A stretch of DNA of 35,025 nucleotides from Branchiostoma floridae (Eukaryota > Chordata > Leptocardii > Amphioxiformes > Branchiostomatidae). The stretch spans positions 28,714,615 through 28,749,639 of the forward strand of contig NC_049983.1 in the NCBI RefSeq assembly GCF_000003815.2, written 5' to 3'. The position numbers were made by a program, and so were the translations under genes. Below, piece after piece: positions 1-10,403 of the stretch. Numbering within the stretch: position 1 is the first letter of the stretch; the number at the start of each line of letters is the position of its first letter. Under the pieces are notes generated by a model. That model was not told where the DNA came from. It saw only the letters and a program-made list of their open reading frames with translations, and searched no databases.

Positions 1-85
1 AGTGTCTTGTTTCAGTTTCTCTCGTTGTGCTGCCACGGCTCTTCTGATGTGTGGGGGATCTCTAGTTCCCACATTTACCATTTAC
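1..85 (-). mobile_element. LINE fragment (minus strand), CR1/L2-like ORF end
   Basis: The segment matches 34683-34767 almost base for base. There the same minus-strand coding relic continues leftwards and reads the C-terminal part of a non-LTR retrotransposon reverse-transcriptase ORF (see 34388-34767). Only the beginning of that relic is visible here because the window starts inside it. The family assignment rests on the better copy at the other end of the window. Confidence 0.5.
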
Positions 86-199
86 TCAAACATTTATTGT
101 TGTCTCATAGATATGGTAGAAGACTGCATTATCTGCCTGTAAATATAAGTTTTATACCAACGTTTATACTCATCATGTTACTGGGTATCAAAGTATTTC

Positions 200-1111
200 C
201 AGAAAGTAAATCCACCAGGAGTCTATTTCGCACCCTTACGTCTGAACACCCTGGAAGAATTGCAAAGGAAATGGCTTATGCAGTTCAATCCTGATAAGTG
301 CTATATCATACACATAACGAACAAACGCACACCAAATGTGTCTCATTACCAGTTTTGTGGTCAGACATTAGAAACCACAAAAAAACAACCACACCTAGGT
401 GTTACGTTAACAACTGGGCTGAAGTGGGGTGTCCATGTTAATGAAATAATAACCTAGGCTAAGCAGACATTGGGAGTGATCAAACGCAACTTGTGGGCAT
501 GCCCAGCCAGGGTAGAATGACTTGCATACACGTCACTAGTAAGACCTAACCTTGAATATACCGCTACAGTATTGAACCCGTATACAAAGAAAGACAAAGA
601 TAAACTTGAAAGGGTACAGAACCAAGCTGCCCGATTCTGCACAAACAACTATAACAGGGATTCTAGTGTTACCAAAATGAAAACAGATTTGCAGTGGAAG
701 TCACTTGAAGACAGAAGGAAAATGTCCAGACTTTGCATGATGTACAAAATGACCAATAAACTGGTGGACGTACCGACTGATAAGTATCTAATACCGGCTG
801 AACAAAGAACAAGAAACAGCAGTGACTTCAAGTACCAGAGTTACCAACCTAGAATTGATGTGTTCAAAAATTCGTACTTTCCCAGAACTATCGTAGAGTG
901 GAATTCGTTATCACCAAGTACAGTAGGGACATCTTCTTTTGGTAGTTTTAAAGAACACTTGCAGATAGATGTGCAAAAGTTAGGTGTGACAGGTTGTTCG
1001 TTGTAACATAACCAACTGCTGCTGCGCCGCGTGCCTGCGAAGCTGGTGTGTTACGCTGAACGGCGGTTTTACCGGCTATTTACATATAGATACAGATACA
1101 GATACAGATGT
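200..1111 (+). mobile_element. 3' end of a non-LTR retrotransposon (CR1/Jockey-like), decayed
   Basis: A + strand reading from about 240 to 1006 gives the end of a reverse-transcriptase ORF. It contains LEELQRKWLMQFNPDKC, HLGVTL and W at the usual late-RT positions, then a KLERVQNQAARF block, and a terminal FPRTIVEWNSL block typical of CR1/Jockey-type elements. The coding part is broken by in-frame stops (TAG at 455-457 and a TGA near 518). The 3' UTR ends in a short run of GATACA-type repeats at about 1085-1110, as is usual for CR1-like LINEs that end in microsatellite-like tails rather than poly-A. There is no start, endonuclease or upstream RT, so the copy is 5'-truncated. Family-level naming (CR1, Crack or Jockey) would need an alignment. 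Confidence 0.8.
240..1006 (+). pseudogene. Reverse-transcriptase C-terminal pseudogene of the LINE
   Basis: This is the coding portion of the 3' LINE fragment. The longest intact piece is 572-1006 (about 144 codons). It holds the thumb-like KLERVQNQAARFC block, a RRKMSRLCMMYKMTNK segment and the WNSL motif near the end. Two stop codons upstream separate it from the NPDKC/HLGV block, so no active enzyme can be made. It is a retroelement relic, not a host gene. Confidence 0.8.
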
Positions 1112-2296
1112 TGTTCCGCACAAGTTGTCAATGAGTCATTTGGTGGCACATGTAGTGGTGCACGAGACCGCTAGATGTCGTTAATGTACCTGCACGATAA
1201 GCGACCTTGTGTACAACCGGTTTTTCAACTTAAAGTTTTATAGAAGGTCGGTTGCCGCCATGTTCCTTCTAACTGATCAATGTTTTTGGCAACTTGTGAA
1301 GTGTTGACTATGGATAGGTTATTTCCTTCGCCAGTTAGAGATTTACCATGTGCTCTGGACGACAAGCGATGCATGGATTATGGGTGACGTGTGGAGGTCA
1401 TCTCCGACTTAGGAATACGTCCGGTGACTTGGACAGAAAACTTGCTTCAAGAGAGCAGAGAACAACAATGGTGCGTGTTGTAGTTCTTTACAATTGGTTC
1501 TATAAATGTGGAGGCTGGAATGTCTCTTTTAATTCAGCTGTGCTACAACAGAAGTTGACTGATGTATAGCATATCTAATGGGTTAAAGTTTGAGCGTTAG
1601 TCCCTTGTTTTATGTGTGATGTAGCTGTTCTATTCTAGTTCCCTGAAGGGGAAATCTTACATCAAACCTTCACTTGGTACATTATACAGCCCTAACCTGG
1701 CTGGAGATTTTCTTCTAGACACGACCATTTTGGAACCTCTGTGTGTGGACTGCTTACTAGTCTTTACCGGAGCACGTCTTTTCAATACGGATGTGTTTGG
1801 TACATTCTGTGGATGAGCTTTTAAACAGCCTGTGTTCGAATGTTCATGAGATGTCAAATGATAAACAACATTTAGCTGATCTGGCCTAACCATTTACAAC
1901 TGTTCTAATATATTTACCTTATTGTCTGAAATTGAAGAACATTGTTTAAAAATGGGATCCAATTTCCTTCCAAAGGCGAACTTCTATATATAAAATGTTC
2001 CCTGCTGATATTTCGCTGGTAAGAAAACAAATCTGTTAACGAGCAAGTTTCCAGGTGATCGAACATCATCGCTTCGCAAACAGCTGCCGACAGGTCGGAT
2101 AACTCCGTGACCTTTTCACGCATGAATAGATCGCAGCAGACATTTTACCGCCTCCAAACTGTGAGATCGGTTGGAGGCCTGTCTAACTGCCACTTGTGTA
2201 AAAAATTTGTGGCACCTAGGGATCCTAAAGGAATTTTAGAAACTGATTTAAGAAGAAAGGTGTCTGTAACAAGGGTGTGCAACATTTCAAGGAAAC
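1112..2296. other. No gene recognised
   Basis: AT-rich sequence between the LINE tail and the first Tc1-like element. Short open frames on both strands (for example 1348-1569 +, 1657-1893 -) show no domain, no splice-bounded exon structure and no codon bias. I see no repeat structure here. Confidence 0.5.
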
Positions 2297-2298
2297 TA

Positions 2299-3566
2299 CA
2301 CTCAGCACAAAAAGTTTGGAATATCAACTTCGGTTGATCATATTTCTGTTGTTTCTGCATCAATTTCAATATATTATATATCAATAGAAAGCTTGCATGA
2401 TTTTCGTTCCAATGGTATGAAACTCATTATCATTGTTAACTCATGGAACATACACTAGGCCTGCTAACGTGAGTGGGTCACGAAAAAAAAGTGCCCAAAT
2501 CCCCCCGTTTTTGTTCAAAACTGTATCGTCCGGTTGTTATGGCCGCGGGTGACAATGATTCAATCATTCCCTTTTTCACCTAACGTTTGGTATACAGAAC
2601 ATCTAAGTTTCTTTTTGGCATATCTGAGTAGAGTATTTTATGAGTGTAAATTCATGGAACGAGCACCAGGCCTGCTTACGTAAAGGGGGTCCTAAAGATA
2701 AAGTGTCAAAATTACCCTTCTAAAGAGTAAAGTCAATCACTCCATTCTGCTCATTTTCTTCCGTCGGTATTGACTTGTGAATGAAGGCAAGTTGAATAAA
2801 CAGGACATGTCAATCAAAGCTACTGTTACTCTTTATTCAAGCAAAAAATCTGAACCATGGCAAAAGGTGATCAATCGAGTGCTAGCCATAAGCCATAGGA
2901 AGGCTATTCCCTAAGACTGTACTCCAGCATCCAATGGTCCTTTCTCTGTGTGGACTGCAGCTGGTGTTGTCATCTTGCAGAATGGCATTTGGTCCAATAT
3001 TGAAGAGGTAGGATTTTGCTACTGGATGGAGGATGGTGTCCCTATATCTCACCACATTGAAGTTGCCTGGAATGATGACGAGTCTTGTTTTTCCTATGGC
3101 GGTTATACCGCCCTACACCATGACGCTGCCTCCACCACCAAATGCCAAAAGTTACTCTTGTCGTGTCAGCGTGCGGTTCTCCTTGCCGCATCCGCGCTTT
3201 GATTTGTACATCCGACTATCGAAGGGGCAGATATACTCTACTCTAAGCGTGCTAAAACCTTGTATGTTCCGTATACCAAGTGTGAGGTGAAAAAATGATT
3301 GATTGAACCAGTGACACACGCGCCAATATCAACAGTACGGTACAATGTTGAACAGAAGCAGGGGAATTTGGGCACTTTTTTTTCGTGACCCACTCATGTA
3401 AGCAGGCCTTGTGCTCGTTTAATCTGTTTACCATCATGATAATTTGATACCATAGGAAAGAAAATCACACAAGCTTTGTATTGATATATAATACATTGAA
3501 ATTGATCCATAAATAACGGAAATATGATATACCAAAGTTGATATTCCAAACTTTTTGTGCCGAGTG
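2299..3566 (-). mobile_element. Tc1/mariner-like element, decayed, with long terminal inverted repeats (copy 1)
   Basis: The ends are inverted copies of each other for about 230 bp (2299-2530 and 3330-3566). The tips read CACTC(A/G)GCACAAAAAG and are flanked by TA on both sides (2297-2298, 3567-3568), the target duplication of the IS630/Tc1/mariner superfamily. On the minus strand between them, about 3050 down to 2960, a broken transposase is readable: RYRDTILHPV followed by NAILQDDN, matching the Tc1 transposase block that leads to the second catalytic Asp. Stops and frameshifts make it inactive. A second copy lies at 7817-8911. Confidence 0.8.
2930..3280 (-). pseudogene. Tc1-like transposase remnant (copy 1)
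   Basis: The minus-strand reading holds RYRDTILHPVAKSYL and NAILQDDN, diagnostic of the DDE transposase core of Tc1-like elements. The copy is fragmented. The N-terminal paired-type DNA-binding region and the last acidic catalytic residue are not recoverable by eye. The paralogous stretch in copy 2 is 8230-8600. Confidence 0.7.
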
Positions 3567-3568
3567 TA

Positions 3569-4430
3569 GAAACAGGCAAAGCACCCACTACCCGAGTGGG
3601 TTCTTTCGTGAAAGTTTTCCAACCTTGTGATCATACGTTAACCATTATTGAAAGTGTTTCTCTCAGGCGTTATGGCACAGAAACGGACACTCACATTACG
3701 CACCCACCTTATAAATCTAGTTTCAAAGTCGGTGTGGAAATTATTCCTTATGGTGTATAAATGTGACGTTTGCGGGGATTTTACACTTATATGCAATAAG
3801 ATATAGTACGTACATACGTAACAAATTTGCAATACTACCTTGGAGTCAGACGGGTCGTAGCAATGTAGCAGTTATAGAAGAGTTGAATAGACGCACACTA
3901 AAATAGCTCGACAACGTGAGAAAACATTTTGTAAACTAATGAGAATCATTAGACTTTCGTTGAAAGTGTCTAAAGTTGTTGAAATAGATACAAAGGAAAA
4001 TGTTAAACGTTATTGTATAAACCTGATAAGATTGACATGAAATCCTTGGAAAGTTTGGGTTAAACAGATTTTATTTTTCTTCAGGGCGTCAGGAGCATGG
4101 TACGATCAAGTAGTTGGTAAAAGTGAGATTTATGAAAGTCTTTAAAAAGGAAGAAAAAGCAGGCAATTTAATCATAGGAAAACAAGGTTGCAACTAAATA
4201 GATAATATTGCACTATCAAAGAATAATTTTCAACAGAAACTTTCATACGGACGACATGCTTTGAGGTAACAAAAGACCATTTTTCTCTTTTTTAGGATGT
4301 CCAAAGTCAGAAAATGCAATATAAATGGTGATTTTGGAATATTCAGCATATCTTGTAGATACTTGTTAGCCCAAGGAAGTTACTAACCACAAATCTCCCA
4401 CCATTTTCTACGTGGCATAAGGTATCATAA
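3569..4430. other. No gene recognised
   Basis: AT-rich, without recognisable coding sequence or clear repeat structure. Short open frames near 3557-3832 lie in opposite strands of the same stretch and look random. Confidence 0.45.
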
Positions 4431-4690
4431 AGCTGACCAAGGAGTTTATCCGGCCAACCTAATCTCCGGATAAACTTCAGGGCCCACAAGAGCCAGCTCT
4501 TCGGCACGAACTGTAACATACCCCGAGGAAATTCTGCCTCAGCCCCGCCTCCACCCCGAAGGCCCTCTTAGTTGGAATCAGTCAGGCGAAATCACCGGGA
4601 TGAGCTTAGCTGGCCGGCGGGGATAGAAGCTCACCCTGCCGAGGACTCCCCGTCTGGAACCCCGGGGAATGGCTAGAAGGCTTGGTTAGG
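4430..4690. other. GC-rich island, possible MITE core
   Basis: A GC-rich patch in AT-rich surroundings. It begins with CAAGGAGTTTATCCGGCCAA and then a related GGATAAAC segment. This resembles the core of the palindromic MITE at 16252-16402 (AGGAGTATAGCCGGCCAA followed by GCCGGCTA). No paired termini are evident, so it may be an old or partial copy. No open frame is convincing. Confidence 0.3.
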
Positions 4691-4852
4691 TGATAGGGTG
4701 GGTTTTAAGTTGAAAACTAAATTTGTCCAGATTTTAGTTCGGCTTTCGGTTTCAATGGTTGAGGTGAATAAGTCTTCTCTGAATTCGTGTTTGTTAGTCG
4801 CATAAAATCAAACGCATCTGAAGTTTTGCTATATATGTGTCCATTATATCCG

Positions 4853-5001
4853 TGCGCGCGCGTGTGTGTCTGTGTGTATCTGTGTGTGTGTGATTATGTG
4901 TGTGTATGCGTGTGTTCATGTGTGTGTGTGTGTGCATGTGTGTTTGTGTGCATGCATGTGTGTATGTGTAAGTGTCTGTGCATGTCTGTGCATGTGTGTG
5001 C

Positions 5002-5032
<31 letters not shown>

Positions 5033-5080
5033 CATGTGTGTGCATGTGTGTGTCCGTGTCTGCGTCTGTGCGTTTCTGTG
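4853..5080 (+). repeat. (TG)n / TGCATG-interrupted microsatellite
   Basis: About 225 bp of alternating TG with CATG, CTG and TTTG interruptions. Apparent reading frames across it, Cys/Val-rich on + and His/Thr-rich on -, follow from the dinucleotide repeat. A homologous GT tract occurs at 7637-7815 plus 8914-8950. Confidence 0.95.
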
Positions 5081-5414
5081 TGTCGCTGTGGTCCATCGGT
5101 GGCTAAACGAAAACATAAACTTCAATCACAATTGTACGAAAGTCAGAAAATTTCCCTCTTGGTTAGTAGGCGGGGACTGGGAGCTGATTTTAGAAAATAT
5201 TGTTTTTCCTCAGGGAGTAACGTTTTTGTTTAGCCAGGGATAAACTTTTGTTGGAACACGCAGGCCGGGCTAATCATGCTGACCATTCCATGCTTAGGCC
5301 TAGGTCCCAATTCCCAACCCGGCCCGGCCAGGAAACTAAAAATATATCTCATGGTTTGTGAGATGTTGTGAAAATTTGATGGGTCAACTATTGTGTTGGA
5401 AAATATTACCTATA

Positions 5415-5500
5415 CAAAAATATACTATACTATATACTATACTATACTGTATTGTACTATACCACACTATTATAATAGTATACTCTACTATACTAATTTC
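5415..5500 (+). repeat. (TATAC)n-type AT microsatellite
   Basis: Degenerate tandem ACTAT/TATAC units, ending in a small palindromic TATTATAATA. Confidence 0.85.
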
Positions 5501-6060
5501 TATCGGTTCTATAATCGTAAATCAAGTAATGTCGAGTCAGTTTTCTCCCAAATCACATTTATTTAGAGAAGCATCGCGTCTCTTTAGTGCTGTTGGTTTG
5601 TGAGACTTGTAATAACATGACCTTGAATGTTTTCAACTAAAGAAATCCACGTTAAAAAAGATCTCACATGCTTGGTTGATTCTCGTTATGGTTCTAAAAG
5701 CGAATCTTTCACAACAATACCGACATTATCACACACGAGCACCATCTTAACTCCGTTCTTGTTCAGGACATCTCCCTTCTGCACACCTGGTTTTCAGCTC
5801 ACCGAGCATTCGTATAGAACACTCGGGCCTGTATGTACCCGGGGTCCTTGGTTGCCGTCACTGTCATTCTTTGTGGCTTAGAAATATGACCCTAAGAATT
5901 ACGTTAGATTTGCCCTGAACTCGATGTTTCAACACAAACCAACGTTAAGATGAAGGAGGCAAACTTTTGCTACCCAGTTTTAACCTTCATTACCCCGGAC
6001 TCAATAAAGGAGTGTATTTTTGTATTCTTCAATGCGTGGTATTAAAAGGGCAACGCCTGA
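5501..6060 (+). repeat. Diverged segmental repeat, copy A (pair with 8985-9480)
   Basis: Copy A shares several blocks in the same order with 8985-9480: TCTATCGGTTCTATAATC versus TGTATTGGTTCTGTAATC, TCTCTTTAGT, CTCACATGCTTGGTTGA, and GGTTGCCGTCACT with CATTCTTTGTG. Each copy follows a GT microsatellite. No coding capacity is seen. Confidence 0.6.
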
Positions 6061-6459
6061 CTCGTTTACAAAAGGCGTTAACATCTATCCAAGTCTCATC
6101 TTTATAAGGTAGTGTAGGGCTAACCTTGGTGCCACTCGATTTCCGCTGGGGCTCCTTGCCCTGGCTGCACCGATTTTCACGGCACAGAATGCAAGGAGCC
6201 CCGATAGAAGTTGGATGGTACGATGAAACTCACAGCCTGATGACATTCGTCGTAAAACTGTCTTACGGTTGCAAGCACGCCGTGCAGGTGTCGTACCAAA
6301 GTCATCTATTTTGTTACGGAAATGCTGTCTTAGACCCATACGGGCGGCTGGTTCTGTCACAGGCTGCTTATGATCCGCCGTAAGTCCGACGTCGAAGCTC
6401 TGGAATATCCGTAGTTTGAGAAAAGACGATCCTTGATAAAGCATGGATACAATTGGCAG

Positions 6460-6538
6460 CGCTGTCAGTCCTTGACATTCAACTAAAATTGGATGAAATC
6501 CCTGCAATTGAGTTGACTTGGCCTCGTGCTGCCCAATT
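6460..6538 (+). repeat. 79-bp direct repeat, left copy
   Basis: Identical over 79 bp to 6717-6795 (offset 257 bp). It begins CGCTGTCAGTCC and ends GCTGCCCAATT. Complete identity points to a recent event or gene conversion. Confidence 0.95.
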
Positions 6539-6716
6539 AAAAACGCATGAAACAAGTAACGGCTAGGTGCGACCATCTATGGTTAAGTCGTCGCGTCTGG
6601 TGATGAAGATCTCTAAAGGGAAATGTCACTTCATAAGAACAAAGGCGAGGTGCTTAATTTAAAATTCTGCGAGCTCTACATTACGAGGAGGCATGACCCT
6701 AGCATAAAATTAGCAC

Positions 6717-6795
6717 CGCTGTCAGTCCTTGACATTCAACTAAAATTGGATGAAATCCCTGCAATTGAGTTGACTTGGCCTCGTGCTGCCCAATT
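6717..6795 (+). repeat. 79-bp direct repeat, right copy
   Basis: Identical to 6460-6538. This copy runs straight into the minus-strand SINE-like segment that begins at about 6800, so the duplicated piece may be the 3' flank or tail of that SINE. Confidence 0.95.
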
Positions 6796-6799
6796 TCTC

Positions 6800-6958
6800 C
6801 CAAAAGGCGTTAGTTTCCTGCAGGTACCCATCTGTACACCTAGCTGGAGTGAGGAAGGCTGTGCCTTTCCTAAGGACATTGTATCGAACCCGGGACTTCT
6901 GGCTCTTCTAGGTTCAGATCCCAACAGAACCATTTACGCCACACAAGACGCCACCATA
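6800..6958 (-). mobile_element. tRNA-derived SINE fragment (minus strand)
   Basis: On the minus strand there is a B-box-like GTCCCGGGTTCGATAC. It is followed by a GTCCTTAGGAAAGGCAC block, CTTCCTCACTCCA and ATGGGTACCTG. This is the same order of blocks seen in the SINE at 31860-32200 (CCCTTGGGAAAGGCAC, TTCCTCACTTCACTC, AATGAGTACC). The A-box part is diverged and the 3' tail is unclear. Confidence 0.65.
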
Positions 6959-6959
6959 T

Positions 6960-7636
6960 TATAAATTTGAAGATGCTATATTTGAGACGCGTAAGAATTC
7001 CAAGTGTCAGAATGCTCAGCTGCTGTTAGCAATTTTACAAAAAAAAGTTATGGGAAAAACAGAATGATCAAAAAGCGATAAAGCTAATGAGCTGCATATC
7101 CTCAGTCAATCAAAATGTCACAGATGCCCCTAACGAAATACCGATGCCCCAACTAAAGGACATCTACCTTTTGTTCCCTCCGACCTCGCTCAACGCCTAC
7201 GCCCAGTTCTCACGCTCGACGCTGCGACCAAGTGGCTTTCTTTCCACACGAAACTCGTAGTTTCCCCAAAACCTTTAGACGCAGAACTGTTGAAATAAAC
7301 AAACCGGGGAATGGCGTGCATGAGAAGTTCACCGGCTCTAAATGTACTTGTGGCCATTTGGGCCTTCTACGGTCGACCTTGGGTATTCCAACAAGTTAAC
7401 ATGTGCGTTGCTCAATCTCTCCCCTCCTCGAAACGTGCCATGTACCCAGGTACCCCCTATGACGCGTAGGGAGAGGTGCTTATTTTAAAAGGAGACTCCA
7501 TCATAAAGCCCGCACCCGTCTGTAGATGACACAAAAAAACAACAATGGAAGCGGCCAAACCTCGGTCACATACATATCACCTGAGTACAGTTCGAGTTGC
7601 ATCCATGATGCGTCTGTGATGATTCTTTAATTAGTC
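6960..7636. other. No gene recognised; contains one half of a 70-bp dispersed repeat
   Basis: The stretch around 7309-7378 (GGGAATGGCGTGCAT, then GGCTCTA, then CCTTCTACGGTC) recurs in diverged form at 9808-9877. No exon-like frame is evident. Confidence 0.45.
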
Positions 7637-7705
7637 TAAGGGTTTGTGTGTGTATGTGCGTGTGTTAATGTGTGTATTTGTATATCTGTGTGTGTTTAAA
7701 CCAGT

Positions 7706-7743
<38 letters not shown>

Positions 7744-7815
7744 GTACATTGTGTGCGTGTGTGTGTGTGAGTGCCTATGTGGTGTTTGTGTGTATATTTA
7801 TGTTTCTATGTATCT
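7637..7815 (+). repeat. (GT)n microsatellite, interrupted by a Tc1-like insertion
   Basis: A GT-rich tract with pure (TG) runs at about 7710-7737. It resumes at 8914-8950 on the far side of the Tc1-like element, showing that the element inserted at a TA inside the tract. Confidence 0.9.
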
Positions 7816-7816
7816 A

Positions 7817-8911
7817 AACTCGGCACAAAAAGTTTGGAATATAAACTCTGGCTGATCATATTTCCGTTGTTTTTGCATCAATTTTAATGTGTTATATATC
7901 AATAGAAAGCGTGTGTGATTTCCTTTTATATGGTATCAAACTCCTCATGATTTTAAATTCGTGAAAAGAGCACCAGGGTTACTTACGTCAGTGGGTCACG
8001 AAAAAAATGTGCCCAAATTTCAATTTTTGTGTTCAACTCTGTATCATCCTGCTTGTATGGGTGTAACAGCGCGTAGCGCTTGTTGTGGTGTATGTATGGC
8101 TGCCACAGGAAAAACAAGGTTGGCTATCATCCCAGACAAGACAACCTCAATACCGTGAGATACAGGGACACCATTCTCCATTCAGTATTCAGTCGCAATG
8201 TCTTAACCCTTCAATATGGGGTCGAATGACATTCTGTAAGATTACACTGCCCGTCCACAGTCTGCATTGATCCTTGCTCTGTGTGACGGTCTAACACATG
8301 CAGAATTGCATTTGGTCCCCCACACACGCTGACGAGGTATGACATTGCGACTGCATGGAAAATGGTGTCCCTGTATCTCACAGCATTGAGGTTGTCTTGT
8401 CTGGGATGAGGGTGAACTTCGTTTTTCCTGTGGCAGCCATACATACACCACACCATGACACTGCCTCCACCAAGCGCTACGCGCTGTTACGCTCTATCCG
8501 TGCGACAGTCAGCGTGGCATTCTCCTTGCCGCCTCCACACCTCGATTCGGTCATCAACAGCCAAAAGGGCACACATACTCTTCTCAAATGTTAAAGATGA
8601 ACTTGGATGCTCTGTATACCAAAGATTACGTGAAAAAAAGGGTAAATTGAATCATTGACACCCACACCCATACCAGCAGGATGATACAGAGTTGAACACA
8701 AAAATTGAAATTTGGGCACTTTTTTTTCGTGACCCACTGACGTAAGTAGCCCTGGTGCTCGTTCCAAGAATTTATAGCCATAAGGAGTTTGATACCATAT
8801 GAAAGGAAATCACACACGCTTTCTATTGATATATAACACATTAAAATTGATGCAGAAACAACGGAAATATGATCAGCCAAATTTAATATTCCAAACTTTT
8901 TGTGCCGAGTT
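7817..8911 (-). mobile_element. Tc1/mariner-like element, decayed, with long terminal inverted repeats (copy 2)
   Basis: Terminal inverted repeats of about 240 bp (7817-8060 and 8670-8911) start AACTCGGCACAAAAAG and are flanked by TA (7815-7816, 8912-8913). They are clearly homologous to the element at 2299-3566. The minus strand carries a broken Tc1-type transposase. The element is nested inside a GT microsatellite that is part of a duplicated segment, so it is younger than that duplication. Confidence 0.85.
8230..8600 (-). pseudogene. Tc1-like transposase remnant (copy 2)
   Basis: A minus-strand reading contains VRYRDTIFHAVAMSYL preceded by NLNA, then GPNAILHV. In a neighbouring frame it continues RPSHRARINAD, which corresponds to the family's DNARPHRAR-type block. 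Catalytic residues are lost to frameshifts. Confidence 0.75.
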
Positions 8912-8984
8912 TATATCTGTGTGTGTGCATGTGAATGTGTTTTGTGTGTGGTTATTTTCGTCTTTAATTATTACTTTAACTATA

Positions 8985-9480
8985 CTGTACTAGTTTGTAT
9001 TGGTTCTGTAATCATATATCACGGATTTCGTGGTCTACCATCAAATAATGTGGACAATTTGTCTCCAAAATTACTTTTGTTCGAAAAGGGGTTGTTTCTC
9101 TTTAGTACTCGTGTTTGTGAGAGCATTAAAGGGGACGATCTTTCCAAGTTTTTACCAAAGTTCTCACATGCTTGGTTGAGTCTAAGCTCGACCTAAGCTC
9201 GCCGAACTGTCTGGTTGCCGTCACTAACATTCTTTGTGACCATGAAAAAGGCGCCCTTGGGGTAACGTTCCTAGATCATTTTTGCTAGCTGTCATGAAGA
9301 TGGTCCTTGAAGAGACGTTTTAACACAAACCACCGTTAAGGAGGGGCAAATCTTTTGCTAACTTTTTTTTCTGTTCTTCATAACCACCGAGGTTCCGTAG
9401 ACATGTGTGCTTTTTCTGTATATTCTAATCGCTCATAAAACAAGTTAACGCTTCATTCGTTAGCTTAACGCTTTGAGATC
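8985..9480 (+). repeat. Diverged segmental repeat, copy B (pair with 5501-6060)
   Basis: Shares ordered blocks with 5501-6060 after its GT tract. The left part of this copy is separated from its microsatellite by the Tc1-like insertion. Confidence 0.6.
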
Positions 9481-10129
9481 TGTTCAAATCAAATCTTTGT
9501 GCCAATATAGTGTATGGCATATCATTGCCTACCTTTCATTTTAAATGCTTGTTTAGGACTGATGTACCAAATGTAGAGTGATGTTTTCCATATACTTGTT
9601 TTGGATGGCCAGGCCGCGCTCTATCAAAATAAGTCCTTATCTCGTACACCTGTATCTCTGACACCTGTATCGAACGTTTTCGCTTCACAGGTATGATATA
9701 AAAAGCCATATCACAAAGGCTTCGAAATTTTATTAGAACAGAATAATCGTAAATAATAAATGTAGTAAATTATTATCCGCAAAATCTGTTTAACTCAGCA
9801 AACAGTGGGAATGGCGTGCATAGGAAGTTGATCGGCTCTAGATGTTCTAATGGCCAGTTGGACCTTCTACGGTCAGCTGACTCCTTTTGTAAGGTAGCAC
9901 CCCTTATTGTGGCCAATTTCTGCTGCTTCCGACCCTCGCGAGAGCCTGGTAGTGACTAGCAACTGCTACCGCGTATCTGCTTGAGGGAACAATGATGTCA
10001 CTCGGACCTGTCATTTTTAGTAGTTGTGATGTATCGTTTTTGTGGGGGAGGAGATACTAGTATACCCAGAACACCACATCTGATTGTCGACGAATACTCG
10101 GATTCCGTGACTGCCTCGAAGTGTGATGT
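9481..10129. other. No gene recognised
   Basis: Mixed-composition intergenic sequence. It includes a 70-bp dispersed repeat (9808-9877) related to 7309-7378. Otherwise nothing stands out. Confidence 0.45.
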
Positions 10130-10403
10130 ATCTGGCTCCTCGGAATTCCCGTCAACACGTGGGAGACAGGAAGGGGAGGAGACTTGCAGACAGGCTAGAA
10201 AAGAAGGTCTGGCCTGCAGCTTGCGTCAGACCGCGGAGAGAAACCAGCTCAGAGACGTCCCTGCACCGAAGTCTTCATCAACCGCCCCCGGACAGATAGT
10301 GCGTGCGCCGTCGGTGGGAAGGACCGACGCTTATCCGAGCAGCAACCGTTGCCAGCACGTCGGTTGCCAATCCCGCCAGGAAAGCCAAGCAACACACAAC
10401 TGT
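10130..10403 (+). other. GC-rich exon-like segment ending in a consensus-like splice donor
   Basis: Balanced, GC-rich sequence in AT-rich surroundings ends at CACAACT|GTGAGTAAAG, a near-consensus donor. A frame is open from 10026 to 10409, but its peptide has no recognisable domain. It could be a 5' untranslated first exon of the gene whose start-codon exon has its own acceptor at 20122-20123, an exon of an unrelated transcript, or chance. No promoter element was identified. Confidence 0.25.

Noticed and set aside
7-294. 95-codon + frame at the window start
   Set aside because: It crosses the junction between a minus-strand LINE fragment and a + strand LINE fragment in a frame that matches neither.
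4787-5243. Cys/Val-rich (+) and His/Thr-rich (-) frames
   Set aside because: Produced by the GT microsatellite; the composition is a direct consequence of the dinucleotide repeat.
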